Assembly (NCBI GenBank): GCA_945862495.1
Contig: CAMAYM010000021.1
Span: forward strand, 1 to 28,754
Source of the DNA: Bordetella parapertussis
Lineage (GTDB): Bacteria > Pseudomonadota > Gammaproteobacteria > Burkholderiales > Burkholderiaceae_B
DNA length: 28,754 nucleotides
Reading direction: 5' to 3'
The translations under genes and the position numbers were made by a program. Positions 22,646 through 28,754 of the stretch are shown one piece after another (position 1 is the stretch's first letter; every line of letters starts with the position of its first letter). The notes beneath the pieces were generated by a model. It had not been told where the DNA came from. It saw nothing but the letters and a program-made list of their open reading frames with translations, and did no database searches.

Positions 22646-23203
22646 ATGTTCAGCGAACGTAAAGCAGCGCAGATGGCATCATTCTTTTTGGGTCAATCCC
22701 CAGACGGAAGAATGTCGCATCTAAAGTTAATGAAACTCCTATACCTATCAGATCGTGAGGCAATCAAAGTATTTGGATGGCCTATTTCTGGTGATCGTTT
22801 GGTATCTATGCCTCACGGACCTGTTTTATCGCAAACCTTGAACTTAATGGATGGCGATATTGAGTCTCAGCCAGGAGGGTGGGAGGAGTGGATCTCTGAC
22901 AAGGAGAACCATGAGCTGTCGTTGCGTATTCCCTTGGATATCAAGAAGCTTGATGAATTGGCCCCAGCTGAGATCGACGTACTTAAGTCCGTATGGGAGT
23001 CATTTGGCGCGATGACTAAGTGGGAAATTAGAGATTGGACTCACCAGAATTGCGCTGAATGGCAAGATCCCAAAGGCTCTTCGTACCCAATACATTACGA
23101 AACTTTGGCACGGGCTGTAGGTTTTGATGAGATTTCTGCAAAACAATTAGCAGAACAGATTCAGGCTGAACATGAAATCGCACGAATCTTTTCGGGCCTG
23201 TGA
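22646..23203 (+). CDS. Panacea-domain (DUF4065/SocA-like) protein, probable antitoxin
   Basis: The domain begins at FSERKAAQMASFFL, so I take the ATG at 22646 (185 residues); an in-frame ATG at 22586 would add 20 residues outside the domain, and neither start has a clear ribosome-binding site. Panacea signatures are SHLKLMKLLYLSDREAI, SGDRLVSMPHGPVLSQTLNL and the C-terminal part FGAMTKWEIRDWTH. Known members include SocA, an adaptor that delivers a toxin to ClpXP, and PanA antitoxins, which neutralise many unrelated toxins. It overlaps the next gene by 4 bases, so the two are coupled, as in toxin-antitoxin pairs. There is no DNA-binding motif that I can see. Confidence 0.85.
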   Translation: MFSERKAAQMASFFLGQSPDGRMSHLKLMKLLYLSDREAIKVFGWPISGDRLVSMPHGPVLSQTLNLMDGDIESQPGGWEEWISDKENHELSLRIPLDIKKLDELAPAEIDVLKSVWESFGAMTKWEIRDWTHQNCAEWQDPKGSSYPIHYETLARAVGFDEISAKQLAEQIQAEHEIARIFSGL

Positions 23204-23616
23204 GTCTGTTTCTTCCCCTTAAGCGGGCAACACTTCTCATCCCATCGGGTCCACAGGGCGATCTGGATCGTAAGCATCTTTTTATTCTAATGACTGATCC
23301 ATACCAAAATGACTCGCAGAGTCCACGTTTCATTTTGATGGTTTCGTTATCCACTATTAGAAAGGGAGTTCCATACGACCCTACTTGCATTCTGTATTCG
23401 GGTGATCATCCTTTTATTAAGCACGACAGTTACGTTGTGTATCAAAAAGCACGTTTAGAAGATGCTGACAAAATTCTTCGAGGTGTTAAAAGTGGGCAAT
23501 TGACGCCCTACGATCCAGTAGATAAAGACGTATTTGCTCGCATTTCTAGAGGCATACAAGAATCAAGACTCACTTCTCCAAAACTCTTAGAATTTTATTT
23601 AAAAGCCTCAGCCTAG
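23200..23616 (+). CDS. Unrecognised protein coupled to the Panacea gene, probable toxin
   Basis: This 138-residue protein starts at a GTG overlapping the Panacea stop (GTGA). I do not recognise a named family. It is mostly beta-strand by eye in the first half (ATLLIPSGP, KHLFILMTDP, PRFILMVSLSTI), with a distinctive polar block DPTCILYSGDHPFIKHDSYV (residues 60-79) carrying Asp60, Cys63, Asp69-His70 and His75-Asp76, then helices to the end. The compact beta layout with Lys/His/Asp clusters could suit an SH3-like MazF/PemK-type fold, but this is a guess. By position it is the likely toxin of the pair. No signal peptide or membrane helix is visible. Confidence 0.75.
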   Translation: MSLFLPLKRATLLIPSGPQGDLDRKHLFILMTDPYQNDSQSPRFILMVSLSTIRKGVPYDPTCILYSGDHPFIKHDSYVVYQKARLEDADKILRGVKSGQLTPYDPVDKDVFARISRGIQESRLTSPKLLEFYLKASA

Positions 23617-23620
23617 GCTT
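23597..23620 (-). terminator. Weak bidirectional terminator between convergent genes
   Basis: AAGCCT (23603-23608) pairs with AGGCTT (23615-23620) around a 6-nt loop. Read on the minus strand the stem is followed by TTAAATAAAA, a weak T-rich tail. It overlaps the stop codons of both convergent genes. Confidence 0.4.
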
Positions 23621-24506
23621 ATTGACTGCCCTTTACGATCCGTCGCCCACCCACAAACCCCGTCGCCAGCGCCGTCCCCAGCAAAATCACCCCACCACCC
23701 ATCACAATCCTCAACGTGATGCTTTCACCTAAAAACAACCATCCCCAAAACACACCAAACACCGGGATGAGAAACGTCACAGTCATGGCGCGTGGGGGAC
23801 CGACGCGGATCAATAGTCGGTAGTACAGCACATAAGCCACCGCAGTACACAGTAAACCCAGCCCTACCAGTGCTGCCCAAGCGCCGCCTGAGATCGGAGT
23901 CGAGGGCCACGTGTAAAGTGTAAAAGGCAACAGCATGAGACCCGCCGCGACGAGTGATCCTGCAGCGGTCGCAATGGGGTCGGCATCCATGAGGTATTTC
24001 TTGGTGTAGCTTGCCGCTACACCGTAAAAGATCGGTGCCGCTACCCCGGCAATCACGGCATAGATAGAAGCGGTGTCGTTCAATGACAGCTTGTCCCACA
24101 CCAGCACCAAAATCCCGGCAAAGCCCACCATCAGACCGAGCATACGCAGGGGCGGTAGCTTGTCCTTGAGCCAGACCCAGGCGATCGCTGCGCCCCAAAG
24201 CGGTGTGAGTGCGTTGATGATGGACATCGTGCCTGCAGGCAACGTCATGGTGGCGAAATTAAAAAAGATGAAGGGCAGTGCCGAGTTAAAGAGTCCGACG
24301 ATGATGATGGAGCGCCAATAGGTGCGAATCACAGCGATCTTTTTACTCAGGAACAAAATCGGCAACAGCGTCACACCGGCGATGAGCGTGCGCATCCCTG
24401 ACAGTGCGATCGGGCCAAAGTCACCTACGGATAAGCGAATAAACAGAAATGAGCTCCCCCAGATCGCGGCGAGTAACAATAAATCGATGACATCAACACG
24501 GCGCAT
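23619..24506 (-). CDS. EamA/DMT-family transporter
   Basis: This 295-residue membrane protein has ten predicted helices in two EamA repeats. The first opens with LLLAAIWGSSFLFIRLSVGD and includes NALTPLWGAAIAWVWLKDKL. The second ends with LIPVFGVFWGWLFLGESITL. EamA proteins export amino acids, purines, sugars or other metabolites, and the substrate here is unknown. It lies 22 bp after the MFS gene on the same strand, the end of a four-gene run starting at galE. Its stop is 3 bp from the stop of the convergent probable toxin gene. Confidence 0.93.
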   Translation of the reverse strand: MRRVDVIDLLLLAAIWGSSFLFIRLSVGDFGPIALSGMRTLIAGVTLLPILFLSKKIAVIRTYWRSIIIVGLFNSALPFIFFNFATMTLPAGTMSIINALTPLWGAAIAWVWLKDKLPPLRMLGLMVGFAGILVLVWDKLSLNDTASIYAVIAGVAAPIFYGVAASYTKKYLMDADPIATAAGSLVAAGLMLLPFTLYTWPSTPISGGAWAALVGLGLLCTAVAYVLYYRLLIRVGPPRAMTVTFLIPVFGVFWGWLFLGESITLRIVMGGGVILLGTALATGFVGGRRIVKGSQ

Positions 24507-24528
24507 GGGGCAGATTTATAAGAGAGAC

Positions 24529-25914
24529 CTAAGTTGTACTAAAGTTTTTCATGTGGATGCGAGAACACACCCAACCAATCACTAGCGACATCACAATACA
24601 ACACACCAAGCCGGCCTTGACCCCCACGGTGATAGAGATCCTTGCCACCGCAATCCCCACAATTGCGGTCCCAAACGCACTCCCTAGTGCGCGTGTTGTC
24701 TGGACCAGTGCCGAGGCTACACCGACATCGCGTTGCTCGGCCAACATTTGCATAAACAAAGTGAAGTTTGGTAATAAAAAGCCCAGCCCCATTCCGCATA
24801 AAGACATCGTCAACAAAATCCACCACCCAGGACTGCTTGCGGAAAACGTCAACGTAAATATACAGCCCAAGGCTAACAACCCGCTCCCAAATACCATCAG
24901 GCGCCCTGGCTCGTTTTGCCGAGGTAATAACCGCCCGTTGATGATGCTGCCCACAGACGTCCCTGCTACTAAAGGTGTCATCAATAAACCCGCATGCGAG
25001 GGGCTGTAGCCAAAGACATCCTGCAACAGTAACGGTATGTAAAAAATCAAAATAAACATCACCGCACCCGACAGTAATCCCGCCAGATTAATGAATTGTG
25101 ACTCTGAGGTGCGCAGCACCCTCAGGGGAAATATAGGTGTCTGGGCGCGCCTTTCTATAGGTACCAGTAGAGCTGCCGCACCACCTCCCAGCACAATCAA
25201 AACAATGCCCCAGAGCCGATAGGTCGACTCACCTAGCCCCGTCAGCAACTCGACTCCAGCAAGAGGCGCCCCCACAGCCAGCGTCAACAACAAAGACCCT
25301 AACCAATCCAGACGCAGCTTGGCATCCCGCAGTGGTTTAATCCAGGGAAAATACCGCCAAGTCGTCACAATCCCAATCAGCGCTGCAATCGGTGTCACAA
25401 AAAATGCCGCCCGCCACCCGAGAGACTGAGTAATCCACCCACCCAGAACAGGACCTAAGCCACTCGCTGTCGCAAACGTCAAAGAAATGATCAGCATCCA
25501 CCGCACGCGACGGCGCGGATCCGGGAACAAGTCAGCTGGAGCGGCAAACGTGCTGGCAATCATCATCCCTCCGCCCAGACCTTGCAGCACACGAAAGGCA
25601 ATCAGCTGCTCCATGGACTGAGATAGTCCACCCAATACAGAGCCAAGCATCACCAACACCATCGAGATGAGCATCAATGGTTTGCGACCATACAGATCGC
25701 CCAAGCGACCAAAAATCAGGATGGTGATTGCAGAGGCCAGAAAGTAGCCCGTACCAGCCCAAGCATAGAGATCCATGCCACCTAAGGCGGCCACGACTTG
25801 AGGTAATGACGTGCTGACAATTGTTGCGTCAAAGGCAACCACAATGGCTGAGGAGGCGATGCCAACCATTGCCAAGATGAATTCTCTTGTAGAAGTGGGG
25901 AAAGTTGTTTTCAA
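24529..25914 (-). CDS. MFS transporter, DHA2 drug:H+ antiporter type
   Basis: This 461-residue membrane protein has 12-14 helices. It starts at a TTG with a GGAAG site about 6 bp upstream; the next in-frame ATG, at residue 16, would trim most of the first 15 residues but leave the first helix intact. DHA2 signatures are FDATIVSTSLPQVV in helix 1, FGRLGDLYGRKPLML (motif A) and RVLQGLGGGMMIAS, then GLGPVLGGWITQSLGWRAAF (motif C). It is likely an inner-membrane drug or metabolite exporter driven by the proton gradient. It lies between the O-antigen ligase and an EamA exporter; there is no periplasmic adaptor gene nearby. Confidence 0.93.
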   Translation of the reverse strand: MKTTFPTSTREFILAMVGIASSAIVVAFDATIVSTSLPQVVAALGGMDLYAWAGTGYFLASAITILIFGRLGDLYGRKPLMLISMVLVMLGSVLGGLSQSMEQLIAFRVLQGLGGGMMIASTFAAPADLFPDPRRRVRWMLIISLTFATASGLGPVLGGWITQSLGWRAAFFVTPIAALIGIVTTWRYFPWIKPLRDAKLRLDWLGSLLLTLAVGAPLAGVELLTGLGESTYRLWGIVLIVLGGGAAALLVPIERRAQTPIFPLRVLRTSESQFINLAGLLSGAVMFILIFYIPLLLQDVFGYSPSHAGLLMTPLVAGTSVGSIINGRLLPRQNEPGRLMVFGSGLLALGCIFTLTFSASSPGWWILLTMSLCGMGLGFLLPNFTLFMQMLAEQRDVGVASALVQTTRALGSAFGTAIVGIAVARISITVGVKAGLVCCIVMSLVIGWVCSRIHMKNFSTT

Positions 25915-25950
25915 TAAAGCTTCCGACTTCGGTACGTTAACAGTTCGGTC

Positions 25951-27213
25951 TTATGATGATATTGATTCAGGGTCTGAAAGCGCAAGCGCCCAGCCCACCA
26001 TGACTGCATATAGGCTCACCATATGCATCGTTCTAAACATCAATTCGGTCAGACCAAAGATAAAAAATCCAGTACAAACAGAGAGCCCTATCCCCGCACC
26101 TATTTTTGATGACAGGTCACCTCTTTGGGATCTTATCCTGCGCAGAAAAATATAGCCTGGTGCAACGTACACCATTAGCAGTGCAATAAAACCCAGTAAG
26201 CCAAACGCTGAAAGTTGTTGTAGGAATTCACTATGCGGCTCACCAAACTCTTTCGCGACTTGTTGAGAAACAATTTTTTGTTCCGCAAATGAAGGAAGGG
26301 CTTTAGAAAAATTGGCAGTAGAGCCACTACCAAGAAACGGATTTTGCTTGAACATTAACAACGAAGCATGCCAGAGTTGGATGCGGTTGCACATGGAAGA
26401 AAAGGCTAAAGTATTTGTTGATATGCACTCTTTGGTCTCATGGAAACCAGTAGCCATGCGATCACGCAGTGTAGAGCTTGCTGTAAACGTACCGATTAAG
26501 ACAAGTAATGCCAGTCCTAATGAAACAATTAATTTTTTCCAACCAATATTTCTATAAAAAATTAAACTAGCAATTATTATAAAAACAGGAACAGCTAGCC
26601 AAGCCCCGCGTGTTTGTGTGAGCACTAATCCAATTAAACCCACAATCACCGTCAGAACTTTAAAAACAAGTTCTGCGTTTTTATAGGGCGTTAAGCGCCA
26701 GCCAATTGAAAAAGCTGAGATTGCTGTCACGAGCAGCAACACATTTCCGTAGGTCACTGCATTATGAATGAAGTCAAGATCGGGTCGTTCAGGAAAACTG
26801 GTTAATGCAGCGACCACCACATAATATGTTGCAACCCATACAGCGATCAGAAAACCCCATACGGCTTGTTTTAATACATTTATATTTAGACTTAAACTCG
26901 CCCCAAGAAACAGTGCAACACCCGCCCCTAAACGAAGCGCTCTTTCAAGGTCAGAGCCGCTAAACTTTCCATGGTAAGTGCTGGAAACCAAAATGACGGC
27001 TGCGTTTAAAAAAAGCGCGACTAACAAATGGCGGTAATTTGTAAAATAATAAATTGCTTTGTTTCGCTCAAATTTAAAGATGCAAATATAACTACTCAGG
27101 CACATTAATAAAATAAAAGCAGCACTTGCGCGTCCAATTTCACTCAATACCATGATCGGTAAAAGGGCAATCAGTAAGGCAAAGCTTTGAGTGATGGAAA
27201 CTTGACGAAGCAT
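25951..27213 (-). CDS. O-antigen ligase family (WaaL/Wzy-like) membrane protein
   Basis: This 420-residue protein has about 11-12 membrane segments. I take the ATG at 27213; a TTG 12 bp earlier is also open. Family features are Arg202 in LTQTRGAWLAVP, the periplasmic loop NRIQLWHASLLMFKQNPFLG and the key His327 in FGEPHSEFLQQL. Such proteins join polysaccharide to lipid A-core, or polymerise or attach glycans to other acceptors; ligase and polymerase cannot be told apart from sequence. It follows galE by 64 bp on the same strand, which supports a surface-polysaccharide role. The gene is noticeably more AT-rich than the metabolic genes to the left. Confidence 0.88.
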   Translation of the reverse strand: MLRQVSITQSFALLIALLPIMVLSEIGRASAAFILLMCLSSYICIFKFERNKAIYYFTNYRHLLVALFLNAAVILVSSTYHGKFSGSDLERALRLGAGVALFLGASLSLNINVLKQAVWGFLIAVWVATYYVVVAALTSFPERPDLDFIHNAVTYGNVLLLVTAISAFSIGWRLTPYKNAELVFKVLTVIVGLIGLVLTQTRGAWLAVPVFIIIASLIFYRNIGWKKLIVSLGLALLVLIGTFTASSTLRDRMATGFHETKECISTNTLAFSSMCNRIQLWHASLLMFKQNPFLGSGSTANFSKALPSFAEQKIVSQQVAKEFGEPHSEFLQQLSAFGLLGFIALLMVYVAPGYIFLRRIRSQRGDLSSKIGAGIGLSVCTGFFIFGLTELMFRTMHMVSLYAVMVGWALALSDPESISS

Positions 27214-27277
27214 ATATAAAACCAAATCCCTAGGATTTTGAAAATCAATTTAACTAATACGAGAGATTAACGTCCCC

Positions 27278-28297
27278 TTATTCGTAGCCCAAGGGGTTGG
27301 TTGACTGCCATTTCCAAGCATCGCGCAGCATTTCATTTAAATGAAATTTTGCCTTCCAGCCGAGCTCGCGTTCAGCTTTGGATACGTCAGCAAAACATGT
27401 CGCGATGTCGCCGGGTCTACGAGGGGCGAATTTATATGGAATGGGACGACCTGATATTTCCTCAAATGCTTTTAGCACTTCAAGCACGCTATGTCCTTGA
27501 CCTGTTCCTAAATTCCAGATGTGGGTGCCGCCACTTTTTCTGATGGCATCAAGAGCCCTTAGATGCCCGTCGGCTAAATCAAGCACATGGATATAGTCGC
27601 GCACACCCGTTCCATCGATGGTAGGGTAGTCATTGCCGAAGATGTTTAATTCAGTCAGTGTGCCGACGGCGACACGGCAGATATAGGGCAATAAATTGTT
27701 GGGGATGCCATTCGGGTCTTCGCCAATGCGTCCGCTCGCATGTGCGCCGACTGGATTGAAATAGCGCAAAATCGCTATTTTCCAGCGCGGATCGGCATTC
27801 GCCAGGTCCGAGAGCATTTGTTCGATCATAAATTTTGATCGTCCATACGGGTTCGTTGTTTGGCCTGTGGGATGATGCTCCGCAATCGGAACAATAGAGG
27901 GAGCCCCGTACACGACAGCCGATGAGCTAAATACTAAATTGAAAACATTCGCACTTGCCATGGCCTGGCAAAGCGTCATCGTACTGACTAAGTTGTTTTC
28001 AAAATATCGGAGAGGTTCTCTCACGCTTTCTTCGACAGACTTTAGCGCAGCAAAATGTATAACAGACTCGATTGGATGATCTTTGAATATTTGATTGAGC
28101 AACGCTGCATCTCTGAGGTCGCCCTCAATAAACAGAGGATTTCGACCGGCGATATCGCCTACGCGCTCAAGAGAAGCTTTAGAACTGTTAGACAAGTTGT
28201 CTATTACGATGACATCGTAACCAGCTTGAAGCAGTGCCAACGTAGTGTGCGAACCTATGTAACCTGCTCCCCCTGTGACAAGAATTTTATGTCTCAT
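27278..28297 (-). CDS. galE: UDP-glucose 4-epimerase
   Basis: This 339-residue extended SDR has the NAD-binding motif GGAGYIGSHT (residues 9-18). Its catalytic residues are Ser124-126 (FSSSAVVYG) and Tyr151-x3-Lys155 (NPYGRSK), close to Ser124/Tyr149/Lys153 of E. coli GalE. It interconverts UDP-glucose and UDP-galactose (or the GlcNAc/GalNAc forms) for glycan synthesis. The start ATG at 28297 has no clear ribosome-binding site. The gene opens a colinear minus-strand run with the O-antigen ligase and two transporters, and is divergent from a methyltransferase gene 250 bp away. Confidence 0.95.
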   Translation of the reverse strand: MRHKILVTGGAGYIGSHTTLALLQAGYDVIVIDNLSNSSKASLERVGDIAGRNPLFIEGDLRDAALLNQIFKDHPIESVIHFAALKSVEESVREPLRYFENNLVSTMTLCQAMASANVFNLVFSSSAVVYGAPSIVPIAEHHPTGQTTNPYGRSKFMIEQMLSDLANADPRWKIAILRYFNPVGAHASGRIGEDPNGIPNNLLPYICRVAVGTLTELNIFGNDYPTIDGTGVRDYIHVLDLADGHLRALDAIRKSGGTHIWNLGTGQGHSVLEVLKAFEEISGRPIPYKFAPRRPGDIATCFADVSKAERELGWKAKFHLNEMLRDAWKWQSTNPLGYE

Positions 28298-28547
28298 ATT
28301 TAATAATTAACACCCAATGGGGGAATTGTCCGGGAAAGACCATCCAGATTTATCTGAATAATACTCATATTGTAGTTTGAACGCGAAAAGCAAAGTTTGC
28401 TGAAAGATCGTTGTTTTAAATGGCGGTTTTAAGTAAAAAGTTTTTCATTAATCTTCAAGCCATGTTGCACTTCGTGCTTGAAACCGACTTATTTATAAAA
28501 AATAAAGTGATAAGATTTACTTAAAACTTGATCTGATTAGAAAATCA
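28298..28547. promoter_or_regulatory. AT-rich divergent region between galE and the methyltransferase
   Basis: 250 bp holds no gene and is strongly AT-rich. It must carry the promoters of both flanking genes. A 7-bp inverted repeat (TTCAAGC 28454-28460 with GCTTGAA 28476-28482) is visible. I could not settle -10/-35 boxes, because many AT-rich options exist. Confidence 0.45.
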
Positions 28548-28754
28548 ATGGACACTTTTGAAGTCGAAGCAGTTGAATACCGCGATACACGTGAAGCATA
28601 TTGGGATTTGGTGAATGCAAAACCCGTTCAATCAGCCTCTCGCTATTATCGTGAACGCTTGATTGCAACGTACCAACATTCCGTGATGGAAGGCTCAACG
28701 GTGCTGGAGTTGGGCTGTAGTCGAGGCGCATTACTTGCTTCGCTGAAACCAACA
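28548..28754 (+). CDS. Class I SAM-dependent methyltransferase, N-terminal part (cut by the window)
   Basis: The ATG at 28548 begins a frame of 69 residues that stays open to the window end. Motif I of the SAM-binding fold is readable as TVLELGCSRGALLASL (residues about 51-66), preceded by an acidic N-terminal part (MDTFEVEAVEYRDTREAYWD). Proteins of this kind, often with an attached glycosyltransferase domain, are common in O-antigen and capsule loci, which would suit the divergent galE. The rest of the protein cannot be seen. Confidence 0.75.
   Translation, partial: MDTFEVEAVEYRDTREAYWDLVNAKPVQSASRYYRERLIATYQHSVMEGSTVLELGCSRGALLASLKPT

Noticed and set aside
24539..24826. Minus-strand 95-residue frame inside the MFS gene
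   Set aside because: It is an alternative frame of a clear transporter gene with no domain of its own.
28420..28445. GGCGGT motif ahead of the methyltransferase as an RfaH ops element
   Set aside because: Only the first six bases match; the rest of the ops consensus is absent.

Overview
This window looks like a chromosomal segment of a betaproteobacterium, probably order Burkholderiales and plausibly Alcaligenaceae. The reasons are a Bug/TctC-type solute-binding protein, the fmdB - DUF502 - aspS gene order, an AspRS with the residue pattern of the non-discriminating type, and moderate GC with GC-rich metabolic genes. Genus and species cannot be fixed from the sequence alone. About 28 protein genes are supported. 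No rRNA, tRNA, CRISPR array, insertion sequence or prophage was seen.

Region 1 (1-2544) is a catabolic and uptake module. A truncated Bug-type periplasmic binding protein and a TauD/TfdA-like Fe(II)/2-oxoglutarate dioxygenase lie on the minus strand, divergent from a LysR regulator. Region 2 (2665-3692) holds ssb with a clear terminator, followed by a small coiled-coil membrane protein built from 11-residue repeats. Region 3 (3742-10947) is metabolic: an SDR without the usual catalytic Tyr/Lys, an IlvD/Edd-type (sugar-acid) dehydratase, an NDP-forming acyl-CoA synthetase in tail-to-tail orientation, a RidA protein overlapping a BaiN/HI0933-like flavoprotein, and an IclR regulator. Region 4 (11073-16065) carries free-methionine-(R)-sulfoxide reductase coupled to a GMC oxidoreductase, then a putative Na+/H+ antiporter and an amidase.

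Region 5 (16222-20179) is housekeeping: fmdB, a DUF502 membrane protein, aspS, and an endonuclease/exonuclease/phosphatase-family protein. Region 6 (20199-23616) is a small defence/stress island. It contains a HigBA toxin-antitoxin pair with a 24-bp perfect palindrome over its promoter, a probable remnant of a second antitoxin, a ClsB-type cardiolipin synthase, and a Panacea-domain (SocA/PanA-like) protein that overlaps an unrecognised 138-residue protein, probably a toxin-antitoxin pair. Region 7 (23619-28754) holds a colinear minus-strand run, galE - O-antigen ligase - DHA2-type MFS transporter - EamA transporter. A divergent methyltransferase cut by the window edge follows. This looks like the start of a more AT-rich surface-polysaccharide locus.

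The strongest candidate for an under-described system is the Panacea-domain gene with its overlapping partner (22646-23616). Secondary points of interest are the HigBA promoter, where the toxin mRNA would be leaderless or nearly so, the SDR with a Ser/Arg pair in place of Tyr/Lys beside the dehydratase, and the hendecad-repeat protein after ssb.
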